Source: an uncultured cyanobacterium
Lineage (GTDB): Bacteria; Cyanobacteriota; Cyanobacteriia; CACIAM-69d
Length of the DNA stretch: 46,179 bases
Assembly (NCBI GenBank): GCA_937883785.1
Contig: CALGDE010000124.1
Coordinates: 1-46,179 of the forward strand
Direction: 5' to 3'
A program made the translations under genes and the position numbers. Below the pieces are notes generated by a model that worked only from the letters and a program-made list of their open reading frames with translations, was not told where the DNA came from and ran no database searches. Numbering within the stretch: position 1 is the stretch's first letter; every line of letters begins with the position of its first letter. Of the stretch, positions 1 to 8,490 are shown piece by piece.

Positions 1-1821
1 ATCGCCCAGTTCCTCTCGCAGTGCCAACGATTGTCGATAGAGCACCTCGGCGGCGTCCCAGTTACCTCGATATCGCTCGATATCTCCCAACTGTCCCTGA
101 AGACTGGCAATCATATGGCGATTGTCCTCAGCCTCAGCGAGTTTGAGCGCTTGCTGATAGCGACTTTCTGCCTGCTGCCAATCGCCCCAATCTCGATAAA
201 TTATCCCAATTCGCTGGGCAATATACGGCTTGCTTGCCCGCTCAAGATTGGGCAAAAGCTGCTCGCACAGGTCTTTCTTCAGAGACCAGTACCCCCAAGG
301 ATCGAGATATTTTTCCAGCTCGTAGATCAGATTCTCCGCCTCGCTGTAATTTCCCAGCTGAAACGCAAAATGCTGCGCTTCTAACAGCGGCTGAAGATCG
401 CCCAACACCTGCGGACGCTTCGGTAATCCCACTGCTCGATAGTACGAAAACGCCGCCGCCCACAACTCCCCACGGTCTACCCGCCGCACCATAAACTCCA
501 CTACCACCCGGTGTAGCGAAAACAACACCTCGCAGCGTTCCTCGTCATACTTCGCCTGCACCAACGACGCCCGCACCAACTGCTCCGCAATCTCCTCCGT
601 CTCCGCCATCTCCCGCTCCCCACAGTCCAGCTCCCTGGGGTCCCCTCCGAACAACCGCAAAAACGTCAACCCCCGCCCATCCACAGCACAGCGCAACACA
701 CACAACATCCCCAACAACCGCCGCGCCGTCTCGCTCTGTCGCGCCACTTGCTTTTTCAGCAACGACTCCGTCCCCTGGACCAAAATCTCCCCGTGCCGCC
801 GCAAATATCCTGGACGGTCCCCGTAGTGCCGACTAAGCAACTCCAGGGAAAACGGATGTCCCCCCACCCGCTCCGCCACCCAAACCAGATCCGCCTCCGA
901 ATCCTGTAGCCCGTAATCTCGTAAAATCTCCACCGCACTGGCACTATCCACCCGATCCAGCCGCTCAATACGCACCCGCCGCCGATTCGGCTTATCGCTA
1001 CCAAACGTCACCCCCGCCAAATCCGTCGGCAGCTCCCGACTGGTCAATACCGTCAGCGACTGATGATTGCCATTCGCCAACTGGTCCAATAACAGCCCCC
1101 AATCCCGCGCGATCGCCCGACCCGCCTGGGGATGACTCGGCGGCTGCAAAATCACCTCCAAATTATCCAACACCAACAGCACCCGCTCCCGCCCCAACGC
1201 CCGCACGATCGCCGCCACCGTCTGCTCCGCCGTCAACTCCGCCGCTCCCACACCCAATCCCGCCAATAATGCCCCCGCCGCCTCATCAAAGCTAGTCCCT
1301 TCATAGGTTTTGAAGGCGATCGCCCGATCAAAAAGCGCATCCTTTTGAAACGCCCCCGACACCGGATCAATCCCCGCCGCTTCCACCACCTTCGTCATCA
1401 ACGCACTTTTCCCCATCCCCCCTTGGGCCAACAACGCCGCCACTCGCCGCTCCTGGTTGCCGAACTCTCGCACTAACTCCGACACCAGGCGATCTCGCCC
1501 ATGCCACACCGTCACCGCCGGCAACACCTCCGTCCCCACCAACCTGCGCGGCAACACCGCCTCAACGCCCCCCGCCTGCAACTCCGCCGCCCGATGGGGA
1601 TTTTCCTTGCAAAAAGCTGTCAACAGCTCCTCAAGTCGCCCCTGACTATCCGCCCACTCAATCAGCTCAAACGCGGTTGTATCAAGGTTGTCATCCTTTG
1701 TGATGCGATTGAGTGAAGCCTCAATTCCATCCATCACAAACATACGAAGCGCCTGGCGATCGCGATAAGTGTCCACCAAAGCGTCCCGAAATACCTGTTT
1801 CCGCTTGCCTGTCCAACCCAT
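1..1821 (-). CDS. EAD1-NB-ARC (STAND) ATPase with TPRs, 3' end outside window
   Basis: The frame is open for 607 codons from ATG at 1821 to the window edge with no stop, so the C-terminus is missing. Residues 1-80 match the effector-associated domain 1 (EAD1) pattern, with AFELIEWADSQGRLEELL at about 50-67. EAD1 is known as a homotypic adaptor that recruits effectors in bacterial conflict systems. A STAND/NB-ARC module follows: P-loop QGGMGKS (133-139), Walker B RVLLVLDNLE (213-222), TSRE (260-263) and GHPF (321-324). A winged-helix region and TPR-like helices begin near residue 500. I infer a signal-dependent oligomerising ATPase that recruits an EAD1-tagged effector. It starts 63 nt after trmFO on the same strand. 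The effector gene is not visible and may lie beyond position 1. Family call is strong; function is inference. Confidence 0.85.
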   Translation of the reverse strand, partial: MGWTGKRKQVFRDALVDTYRDRQALRMFVMDGIEASLNRITKDDNLDTTAFELIEWADSQGRLEELLTAFCKENPHRAAELQAGGVEAVLPRRLVGTEVLPAVTVWHGRDRLVSELVREFGNQERRVAALLAQGGMGKSALMTKVVEAAGIDPVSGAFQKDALFDRAIAFKTYEGTSFDEAAGALLAGLGVGAAELTAEQTVAAIVRALGRERVLLVLDNLEVILQPPSHPQAGRAIARDWGLLLDQLANGNHQSLTVLTSRELPTDLAGVTFGSDKPNRRRVRIERLDRVDSASAVEILRDYGLQDSEADLVWVAERVGGHPFSLELLSRHYGDRPGYLRRHGEILVQGTESLLKKQVARQSETARRLLGMLCVLRCAVDGRGLTFLRLFGGDPRELDCGEREMAETEEIAEQLVRASLVQAKYDEERCEVLFSLHRVVVEFMVRRVDRGELWAAAFSYYRAVGLPKRPQVLGDLQPLLEAQHFAFQLGNYSEAENLIYELEKYLDPWGYWSLKKDLCEQLLPNLERASKPYIAQRIGIIYRDWGDWQQAESRYQQALKLAEAEDNRHMIASLQGQLGDIERYRGNWDAAEVLYRQSLALREELGD

Positions 1822-1884
1822 GAAGCGATCGCCCAATCATCACCTCACAGTTTAAAGGGAAATTCCCGGGACCTCCCGTCCCCC

Positions 1885-3252
1885 TTAACCCACCGCAGCC
1901 GTCACTTCCCGCCGCAAATGCTCCAAAGACCAGGCTTGTAAATCCTCGAGGGAGCGATCGCGATAGCACCCATACCGCTCCTTCTTATTGCGCACCTTCT
2001 CCGCCAAGGGAGGAATAATTCCAAAATTCGGCGGCATCGGCTGATAATGCTTCGGCGAAGCAGAACTAATAAACTCAAACAACGACCCCGCCATGGTGGT
2101 CGTCGGCATCACCACCGGCTCCAATCCCTGAGCCAACCGCGCCGCATTGGTTCCCGCCAGCCAGCCGCCAGCCGCTGCCGCCGTATAGCCCTCGGTACCC
2201 ACCAGTTGCCCTGCCGCTAAGAGGTGCGATCGCGACTTAAACTGCAGGGTTGATTTCAACAGCTCCGGCGCATTCAAAAACGTATTGCGGTGCATCACCC
2301 CCATGCGCACAAACTCCGCATTTTCCAGCCCTGGAATCATCTGAAATACGCGCTTCTGCTCCCCCCAACGCAAGTTGGTCTGGAAACCCACCATATTCCA
2401 AAGCTGCCCTGCCTTATCCTCTTGGCGAAGCTGCACCACCGCATAGGGGCGCTTGGATTTATTCTCCGGCGCACGAAAATCCCCCAGCCGCGCATCAAAC
2501 AATCCCACCGGCTTCAGGGGACCGTAGCGCATAGTGTCCTCCCCTCGCTGGGCCATCTCCTCAATGGGCAAACACGCCTCAAAAAACTTCGACGTTTCCC
2601 GGTCAAAATCCTTCAGCTCAGCCTGTTCCGCCGCACACAGCTCATTCCAAAATGCCAAATACTGCTCCCGATCCATGGGGCAGTTCAAATACGCCGCCTC
2701 ACCTTTGTCATAGCGAGACGCCAAAAACGCCACATCTCGATTAATCGACTCCCCCACAATAATGGGGCTCGCCGCATCAAAAAAGCTCATATAAGCAATG
2801 CCCGTCACCCGCTGCAAATCGTCGGTTAATGACGGACTAGTCAACGGTCCCGAGGTGAGCACCGTAATGCCATCGTTGGGAATGGTGGGCCGCTCTTCCC
2901 GCCGCAGTTCAATCAACGGATGCTGGTCCAACGTTTGGGTGAGGTCGCCCCCAAACTGTCCCCGATCCACCGCCAACGCTCCCCCCGCTGGCACTTTGTG
3001 CTCGTCCGCCTTGCCGATGATGATGGATCCCAGACGGCGCAGTTCTTCGTGGAGGAGACCGGCGGCGCGATCGCTCGACTGAGCCCCAAAGGAATTGCTA
3101 CACACCAACTCCGCCAACTGTTCCGTATGGTGAGCGGGCGTTTGCTGCACCGGGCGCATTTCCCACAAAATCACCGGCACCCCCGCCTGGGCAATTTGCC
3201 AAGCCGCTTCAGTTCCGGCCAAGCCGCCGCCAATAACGTTGATGGGTTTCAT
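1885..3252 (-). CDS. trmFO: TrmFO, folate-dependent tRNA (uracil-5-)-methyltransferase
   Basis: This 455 aa protein has the usual family length. It begins [18 protein letters not shown], an N-terminal FAD-binding Rossmann motif (GGGLAG). It continues with conserved TrmFO blocks such as [14 protein letters not shown] and [17 protein letters not shown]. TrmFO makes m5U54 in the tRNA T-loop using methylenetetrahydrofolate and FADH2. I chose ATG at 3252 over an upstream start at 3324 because it places the dinucleotide fold at the N-terminus. The 85 nt up to yajQ contain a C/G-rich inverted repeat. It lies downstream of yajQ on the same strand and is probably co-transcribed. The cell contains one glycine-rich FAD signature only, as expected for this family. 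Confidence 0.95.
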   Translation of the reverse strand: MKPINVIGGGLAGTEAAWQIAQAGVPVILWEMRPVQQTPAHHTEQLAELVCSNSFGAQSSDRAAGLLHEELRRLGSIIIGKADEHKVPAGGALAVDRGQFGGDLTQTLDQHPLIELRREERPTIPNDGITVLTSGPLTSPSLTDDLQRVTGIAYMSFFDAASPIIVGESINRDVAFLASRYDKGEAAYLNCPMDREQYLAFWNELCAAEQAELKDFDRETSKFFEACLPIEEMAQRGEDTMRYGPLKPVGLFDARLGDFRAPENKSKRPYAVVQLRQEDKAGQLWNMVGFQTNLRWGEQKRVFQMIPGLENAEFVRMGVMHRNTFLNAPELLKSTLQFKSRSHLLAAGQLVGTEGYTAAAAGGWLAGTNAARLAQGLEPVVMPTTTMAGSLFEFISSASPKHYQPMPPNFGIIPPLAEKVRNKKERYGCYRDRSLEDLQAWSLEHLRREVTAAVG

Positions 3253-3337
3253 AATTTTTCGCCGCGCAGGATCAAAGCAGACATCATAAGCCCCTCGCCC
3301 TGGGGAAAGGGGGTTGGGGTACAAGCAACCAAAAATT
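3253..3337. repeat. C/G-rich inverted repeat between yajQ and trmFO
   Basis: The spacer holds clustered CCCC and GGGG runs (about 3293-3318) that can pair with each other on either strand. It resembles the short intergenic hairpin repeats common in cyanobacteria. It could act as an attenuator or an mRNA-stabilising hairpin between yajQ and trmFO. That role is inference. Confidence 0.4.
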
Positions 3338-3829
3338 TTAGCGGTAGTTATTGAACTGGATAGGCACGGGCCAATCGCCGGAGCGAATCAACTGCATCGC
3401 TGATTGCAAATCATCTTTGGATTTCGCCGACACCCGCACCGCGTCCCCTTGGATCGACGCCTGCACCTTCTTCAACTCGTCGCGAATGGTTTTGCTGATT
3501 TTCTTCGCCAGTTCCTTATCAATACCCTTCACCAAATTAATAGTTTGGGTCACTCGACCGCCGCTGGCAGTGCCGGTGGGACCATACTCAAACATTTTCA
3601 GGTCTAGCCCTCGCTTGGCAGCTTTCTGAAACAGCATTTCCCGCACCGATTTCAGGGTCATGCTGTCCTGGGTTTCAATTTCCAGGGTGTCCCCTTTTTG
3701 TTCGATGGTGCTGTTGGAGTCTTTTAGGTCATAGCGGCTTTTCAGCTCGCGACGGGTTTGGTCCAGAGCGTTAACCAATTCTTGCTGGTCAAAGTCGCTG
3801 ACAATATCAAAGGAAGAAGTAGAAGCCAT
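3338..3829 (-). CDS. yajQ: YajQ-family nucleotide-binding protein
   Basis: This 163 aa protein has the standard YajQ length. Its N-terminus, [17 protein letters not shown], and C-terminus, [13 protein letters not shown], are diagnostic. The family has two RNP-like ferredoxin folds. Some members bind cyclic di-GMP and others bind RNA or nucleotides, so the ligand in this organism is not known. ATG at 3829 is the natural start. It sits between the MAPEG gene (59 nt upstream) and trmFO (85 nt downstream), all on the minus strand. Confidence 0.95.
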   Translation of the reverse strand: MASTSSFDIVSDFDQQELVNALDQTRRELKSRYDLKDSNSTIEQKGDTLEIETQDSMTLKSVREMLFQKAAKRGLDLKMFEYGPTGTASGGRVTQTINLVKGIDKELAKKISKTIRDELKKVQASIQGDAVRVSAKSKDDLQSAMQLIRSGDWPVPIQFNNYR

Positions 3830-3887
3830 TTTTATGGTGTTTTTACACGGTGAATGAAGGGAAGCGCCGACGGATCGGGCGCTGTTG

Positions 3888-4364
3888 TTAGGTGGGGAGG
3901 TGGGTCAGGCTGGTGTAGAAGAGGCTGATGGTGGCGGCGGAACCGATGCCGAAGGAGAGCGATCGCAACGGGGGCACATTGGCGATATAAAACAGCGAGA
4001 ATAACAACCGTCCAATCACAAAGGCGATCGCCGCCAAAACCACCGATTCACTGGTTTGCCCAGTCACGTAAGCGGTCAACGCCGCCGCCGTGTAAGGCAT
4101 AAACGTTTCAAAGGAATTTTGGTGAGCCCACACCGCCCGCTTACCGTAATCTGGCAGCTTATCGAACAGGGCACGAGGCGCTCCGAAATCCATCCCCGCC
4201 TGAAAACGGGCAATCACCACGAAAAAATAGGGGAAGTAGATTAATAGCGCTGCCGCGGCGATCGACCCCAGCAAAATCTGCGGCGTAGACAACCCCAGCG
4301 TCACCTGTGAAACTGTAATTTGCGGCAGAGAAATCTCAACCATGACCATAGTCCCCACATCCAA
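3888..4364 (-). CDS. MAPEG-family membrane protein
   Basis: The 158 aa protein has about four hydrophobic segments. It carries the MAPEG-like block RAVWAHQNSFETFMPYTAA, including the conserved N/E pattern, followed by RLLFSLFYIANVPPLRS. MAPEG proteins are glutathione-dependent or eicosanoid-type membrane enzymes in eukaryotes; bacterial members are mostly uncharacterised. The start is at 4364, but internal Met residues 6 and 8 are also possible. It lies between the small DprA-like gene and yajQ in a minus-strand series. Confidence 0.85.
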   Translation of the reverse strand: MDVGTMVMVEISLPQITVSQVTLGLSTPQILLGSIAAAALLIYFPYFFVVIARFQAGMDFGAPRALFDKLPDYGKRAVWAHQNSFETFMPYTAAALTAYVTGQTSESVVLAAIAFVIGRLLFSLFYIANVPPLRSLSFGIGSAATISLFYTSLTHLPT

Positions 4365-4458
4365 GAAAGATAATTCTGGACTACTTTAACTGGTATTCGT
4401 CGTCCTTCGGGGGACTCCAAAGCCGTAATCCAGTGAAGTTAGTCAGGCTAAGCAAAAA

Positions 4459-4962
4459 TTAGTCAAAGTAAAACAAAGTCACGACTCGCCGCAGCTCCTC
4501 AGCTTCCTGACAGGTTTTGAGCAACGTTGTACTGTCGTGGAATGCAAAGCAAATTAACTGCTGGCACCGGGAAATAATTTCCTGATTACACAGGGAACTA
4601 GCCTCCGCCAATGACATCTCATTATTGCGGCTGTTCTCTACCAAGTGCATCACGTTTTCTAACTGCGATCGCGACTCCTTCGGCTGCCGCTCCAAACTCT
4701 GGGGCAAAATCACCGTTAGCAAGTTCGCATCTGCCCGCATTGCCCCGCGAATCGCCGCCGCATTGGTTCCCGTAGCACCCGACGTAATTACATAATTTCC
4801 CGAAAGCACCAGCGCGTAGCTCAAGGTTTCAATTAGCTGCTGATGGGTAATCGGTACGTGGCGCGATCCCAGAATAGCGATACGCTTGGAGCCCGTTTGC
4901 TGAATGGCTGCCAGCTCCTGCAAAAAATCGTCAACTCTTGGGAGATCGAGGGATTGACTCAA
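4459..4962 (-). CDS. Small DprA-like (Rossmann) protein, possible recombination mediator A
   Basis: The 167 aa protein carries the nucleotide-binding core seen in DprA/LOG proteins: RIAILGSRHVPI (about 27-38) and YVITSGATGTNAAAIRGA (about 57-74). It lacks the SAM-like N-terminal and winged-helix C-terminal parts of full DprA, which is encoded separately at 24275-25537. Short DprA-like proteins of this kind are common in cyanobacteria and their role is unclear. No ATG or GTG fits. An in-frame TAA lies six codons upstream, so TTG at 4962 is the best start. Alternatives are a LOG-like or SLOG-domain sensor. Confidence 0.7.
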   Translation of the reverse strand: MSQSLDLPRVDDFLQELAAIQQTGSKRIAILGSRHVPITHQQLIETLSYALVLSGNYVITSGATGTNAAAIRGAMRADANLLTVILPQSLERQPKESRSQLENVMHLVENSRNNEMSLAEASSLCNQEIISRCQQLICFAFHDSTTLLKTCQEAEELRRVVTLFYFD

Positions 4963-5472
4963 GGACGCTACCCGGATTTACGTTCAAACAACGGTGTTAT
5001 TCTACCAGACCCTTTCACGTTGACACCTTGACACCAGGTCTGCTGAGCCCTTGCCAGGGTGCTGACCACCGCCCCCGCAGCAACCTTCCCCCTAAGGTCA
5101 TCCATGATGTCGTCCATTACTAAGCCAATAGCTCTAGACTTAACGTCCCCAAATCAAAGGGTCTCTGGAGCAATCGCCCACAAACCATCTCAGCAAAATA
5201 AACAGTTAAACCCAGCCCATAAACACAGCTTAGCGAGGGCAACGAACAAAAATAATCCAATTAGAATTGATGGATTTTCCCCGAGTGGGTATTATTTTTA
5301 TTGCGAGTTTGTTGCATTTTCTTAAAGTAACGACTCATAGCCTTCACAAAAAACTTCATAAATTATTCCAGTGAAACGATTTCAGGGCTTTTCCTTGAAG
5401 GCAGCGGCTTCGGTTCAGTAACTTAGTTGCAATGTGGTGATCACTGACATTCAGTTCCTTTGAATCTTTTCT
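4963..5472. other. Gene-free 510-bp divergent intergenic region
   Basis: This separates the minus-strand small DprA-like gene from the plus-strand rsfS operon. I see no convincing gene. A possible plus-strand sigma70-type promoter is TTGAAG (5395-5400), an 18-nt gap, then TAACTT (5419-5424), giving a leader of about 40 nt before the rsfS ATG. The region is AT-rich and has no obvious terminator hairpin. The promoter is read by eye only. Confidence 0.35.
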
Positions 5473-6015
5473 ATGGTCCAATCCCAGCCCGAGCCCAATA
5501 ATATTAGTTCCCAGGAGCTTAGCTCTGACCCAGTGGGCGTTGAAATTACTCCCACTGCCCCCGAAGCGCCGTCCCCCGTTGATGCACAGACGGAGGCGAT
5601 GGCCTATGCGATCGCGGACGCTATGGATGATCGCAAAGGGGAAGATATTGTGCTCCTAAAGCTGGCGGATGTGTCTTACATTGCCGACTACTTTGTCATC
5701 GGCACTGCCCTTTCCCGCGCCCAAATTCGCGCCATGTCTCAGTCCGTGCGCGATCGCGTGGAAACGGAATTTGAGATGCGCCCTTACAACGTGTCCGGTG
5801 AAGGGGACAGCGCCTGGGTTCTCCAGGATTACGGCGACATTATTGTCCATATTTTGATGCCCGACGAGCGCGCCTTTTACAACCTTGAAGCCTTTTGGGG
5901 GCACGGCGAAACCATTCCCTTCGAGCCATCCATGGTTGCCGCCAAGCCTCAACCCGTTCCTTCAGATACCCGTTCCTCTGCCCGTTCTCCAGAGTCTCTC
6001 GACCCAACCGATTGA
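5473..6015 (+). CDS. rsfS: RsfS, ribosomal silencing factor
   Basis: The 180 aa protein contains the RsfS/DUF143 core at about residues 40-150: DRKGEDIVLLKLADVSYIAD, YFVIGTALSRAQI, the WVLQDYGDIIVHI block and RAFYNLEAFWG. RsfS binds ribosomal protein L14 on the large subunit and blocks subunit joining when nutrients are scarce. The N-terminal 40 and C-terminal 30 residues are low-complexity extensions. It is followed 24 nt later by the CGLD27 gene, so the two are probably one operon. Confidence 0.95.
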   Translation: MVQSQPEPNNISSQELSSDPVGVEITPTAPEAPSPVDAQTEAMAYAIADAMDDRKGEDIVLLKLADVSYIADYFVIGTALSRAQIRAMSQSVRDRVETEFEMRPYNVSGEGDSAWVLQDYGDIIVHILMPDERAFYNLEAFWGHGETIPFEPSMVAAKPQPVPSDTRSSARSPESLDPTD

Positions 6016-6039
6016 TTTAACCGTCATAACCGCCGGCCT

Positions 6040-6543
6040 ATGCCTCAGACTTCTACCCCAATTTGCCCTGTTCCTCCTGAACAGCAGCCCCTAAACGAGT
6101 TCACTGAAATAAAAGAAGCCTGGCTATTTTCCTGGTTGACGTTGCCCCGTGCCCTTTATATTCGCAAGCTCCTAACGGTGGGGCTGCTGGGCTGGGTGAT
6201 CTTGGGCTGGCCTCTGGCTGCTGCCAGCTTTCCCCCCAGCAAAGCCCCCGTTCACTTTTTGATTAGCGCTTCCGGTGCAGCGATCGCCACAGTTACCTTG
6301 CTGCTGGTGCACCTATACATTGGCTGGCGACACGTGCGCGCCCGCCTCACCAATCCCACCGTTGAATACGAAGAATCCGGCTGGTACGACGGTCAGGTGT
6401 GGACTAAAACTGACACTGAACGGGCGAAGGATCAGCTAGTGGCCACCTATCAAGTGGAGCCTGTTTTTGTGCGCTTGCGCTGGACCTTTGCCGCCTTGGG
6501 CAGCTTTGGAGCCTTGGGAACCGCTCTTTGGGTGATTGTTTAA
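6040..6543 (+). CDS. CGLD27/DUF1230-family membrane protein
   Basis: The 167 aa protein opens with CPVPPEQQPLNEFTEIKEAW, the signature of the CGLD27 (DUF1230) family conserved in cyanobacteria and green plastids. It has two hydrophobic segments near residues 45-65 and 75-100, then YEESGWYDGQVWTKT, and a third hydrophobic segment at the C-terminus. Plant relatives have been tied to chloroplast function and iron response; the bacterial role is not settled. It lies directly after rsfS and before the asparaginase gene, an arrangement I associate with cyanobacteria. Confidence 0.9.
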   Translation: MPQTSTPICPVPPEQQPLNEFTEIKEAWLFSWLTLPRALYIRKLLTVGLLGWVILGWPLAAASFPPSKAPVHFLISASGAAIATVTLLLVHLYIGWRHVRARLTNPTVEYEESGWYDGQVWTKTDTERAKDQLVATYQVEPVFVRLRWTFAALGSFGALGTALWVIV

Positions 6544-6850
6544 GGTTTGGGGCGATCGTTTAAACTGACAGAGCCGGGGATGCTAGATAACCATTGGATG
6601 CAGAGTGCGTCAAAACGCGCCGTCCAGTTTTTACAGTTAACTTCCACCGTTAATTTCTACAGTTGAAAATAATGCTGGAAGTCCAGCATCGGAATACCCC
6701 GCGCCCGAGATTTAACGTAGACCAATTAGCATCCTGAAAGTTGGCGATTGAAAGACTTGGCATCTGAAATCTAACGTCAAGCTTCAATTGTCCCAGGGAA
6801 GGGAAATCACGGCATCACAATCTAAAGCGACGACCCAGCCACAAAACCAT
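6544..6850. other. Leader of asparaginase gene with a near-perfect palindrome
   Basis: This 307-nt stretch has no gene. It contains the inverted repeat ATGCTGGA (6672-6679) and TCCAGCAT (6682-6689) with a 2-nt centre, which looks like an operator. Three loose copies of a GCATC-GAA motif occur at about 6686, 6730 and 6760. No Rho-independent terminator is obvious after CGLD27. The palindrome is seen directly; its regulatory role is inference. Confidence 0.4.
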
Positions 6851-7804
6851 ATGAATCGTCCTAAAGGAAACCGCACCGCTGATATCACCGTAAGATTGCT
6901 GCGGGAAGGTATCGCCGAGTCCCAGCATCAGGTGCAAGCGGTGGTTTGCGATGATCGAGGACGGATTTTAATGGGCGCTGGCTCCACGGAAACCTCCTCT
7001 TTTATCCGCTCATCTTTAAAACCGTTCCAGGCGGTAGCTGTTGCCAGTTCTGGCACCTTGGAGCGCTTTGGACTGGACAATCGCAATTTGGCGATCATGT
7101 GCAGCTCCCACCAGGGCACCATCAACCACGCCCGCCAGGTGTTCAACATACTGTGGCGCTGCGATATTGAGCCGTCGGCACTACAGTGCCACTGTCCAGA
7201 GGGACAGAAAAGTCGCCTCCAGCATAATTGTTCAGGAAAACACGCAGGAATGCTTGCCCTTTGCCGCAAGCAAGATTGGTCCCTGGAGGATTACATTCAG
7301 CGGAGTCACCCAGTGCAGCAGCATATTGTTGACAAGGTGGGTGAATTTTTAGAAATGCCCGCCAAGGAGCTGATTGTGGCGCGGGATGATTGCGGTGCGC
7401 CCACTTACTTAATGCGCCTGTCTCAAATGGCGCAGCTTTATGCCATGTTAGCCAGCGGCAACCGCCTAGATATGGAGCGGATTGTGCGGGCGATGACTAG
7501 CTACCCAGAATTGATTTCCGGCAAAGGGGGCTTTGATACGGAGCTCATGCAGGCAACTCAGGGGGAGGTCGTCAGCAAGTCCGGGTCTGAAGGGGTGCAA
7601 TGTATTGGTCGTGTGGGTCACGGTCTAGGCTTAGCGATCAAAGTTTCTGATGGGCGGAAGCGAGCAAAATACGCGGCGGCAATTCACCTGTTGCGCCAGC
7701 TGGGGTGGATTTCCCCCGATGCGGCAGAGTCCCTGGGCGATCGCTATATCAACCTCACCCCTTTTAAGCGCCTGGATGTGGTGGGCGAGCTGGCAATGGC
7801 ATAG
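6851..7804 (+). CDS. Class 3 (rhizobial-type) L-asparaginase
   Basis: The 317 aa protein belongs to the asparaginase family typified by Rhizobium etli enzymes (COG4448). Key motifs are SSLKPFQA (SxxK catalytic pair), HNCSGKHAGML (CxxK) and DDCGAPTY, which together supply the Ser/Lys dyad and the Cys/Lys zinc-site residues known in the rhizobial enzymes. It hydrolyses asparagine to aspartate and ammonia. I chose ATG at 6851; an upstream TTG at 6788 adds a low-complexity Gln/Ser/Thr stretch with no family support. It is the last of a three-gene plus-strand group and converges on rnhB. Confidence 0.88.
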   Translation: MNRPKGNRTADITVRLLREGIAESQHQVQAVVCDDRGRILMGAGSTETSSFIRSSLKPFQAVAVASSGTLERFGLDNRNLAIMCSSHQGTINHARQVFNILWRCDIEPSALQCHCPEGQKSRLQHNCSGKHAGMLALCRKQDWSLEDYIQRSHPVQQHIVDKVGEFLEMPAKELIVARDDCGAPTYLMRLSQMAQLYAMLASGNRLDMERIVRAMTSYPELISGKGGFDTELMQATQGEVVSKSGSEGVQCIGRVGHGLGLAIKVSDGRKRAKYAAAIHLLRQLGWISPDAAESLGDRYINLTPFKRLDVVGELAMA

Positions 7805-7818
7805 GTTTAAGCCTCCAA

Positions 7819-8400
7819 TTAGGTTCCCAATTCCTCCAAAATCTGACGACAAGGGGCGAAACTGCGGCGATGGTGGGGCGTCAACCCCAGTTTTTTTAAG
7901 CCATCGCGATGTTTAGCCGTGCCGTAGCCTTTGTTAGACGCCAAGTCGTAGCCAGGATAGTCCTTGGCCAAGTCCAAAACCTGGCGATCGCGCCACTCCT
8001 TCGCCAAAATACTGGCAGCGGCGATCGCCACCGACCGCTGATCTCCTTTAATCACAGTTTCCTGGGGAATCGTCAAATGGGGAATCGCCCGGTTGCCATC
8101 CACCCAACATAGGTCGGGAGCTGGGTTTAACGCGTTTACGGCCCGCCCCATCGCCAATAGGGCGGCCTGCAAAATATTAAGCTGGTCGATTTCTGCCACC
8201 GATGCCGAAGCAGTTTTCCAGGCGATCGCCACTGACTGAATTACTGGTACCAACCTCTGACGCTGGGCAGGCGACAGCACCTTACTATCCCGAACTCCTG
8301 CCCTATGTAGCTCCTGAGATCCAGCGGGCGACACCGTCACTGCCGCCGCCACAACCGGACCAAACAGGCACCCGCGCCCCACCTCATCCACCCCTGTCAA
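7819..8400 (-). CDS. rnhB: Ribonuclease HII
   Basis: The protein carries TGVDEVGRGCLFGPVVAAAV with the first acidic pair, CWVDGN, and SILAKEWRDR, the usual active-site set of RNase HII. The enzyme removes ribonucleotides and RNA primers from DNA. The start is uncertain: TTG at 8400 is the only canonical start in frame and leaves almost nothing before the first strand. The 30 codons between the rne stop (8491-8493) and this TTG stay open in the same frame and read like a normal RNase HII N-terminus (LWLPFPSCQSLTGVDE), but contain no ATG, GTG or TTG. It lies downstream of rne, as in other cyanobacteria. Confidence 0.92.
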   Translation of the reverse strand: MTGVDEVGRGCLFGPVVAAAVTVSPAGSQELHRAGVRDSKVLSPAQRQRLVPVIQSVAIAWKTASASVAEIDQLNILQAALLAMGRAVNALNPAPDLCWVDGNRAIPHLTIPQETVIKGDQRSVAIAAASILAKEWRDRQVLDLAKDYPGYDLASNKGYGTAKHRDGLKKLGLTPHHRRSFAPCRQILEELGT

Positions 8401-8430
8401 AGACTGGCATGAGGGAAAGGGAAGCCAGAG

Positions 8431-8475
8431 TGCTTCAGTACCCTGTGCTTCAGTACCCTGTGCTTCAGTGTGCTC
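8431..8475. repeat. 15-bp tandem repeat between rne and rnhB
   Basis: The unit TGCTTCAGTACCCTG occurs at 8431-8445 and 8446-8460, with a partial third copy from 8461. On the minus strand it would encode the five-residue unit TEAQG in the same frame as both the rne end and rnhB. A 15-bp unit does not disturb the frame. Confidence 0.85.
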
Positions 8476-8490
8476 TGTATGTTCCTCAGT

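Noticed and set aside
2250-2829. Long plus-strand ORFs opposite trmFO
   Set aside because: Antisense shadows of a strongly conserved gene with GC-rich codons.
5059-5325. 88-codon ORF in the region before rsfS
   Set aside because: Low-complexity product with no ribosome site or motif; it spans a likely promoter region.
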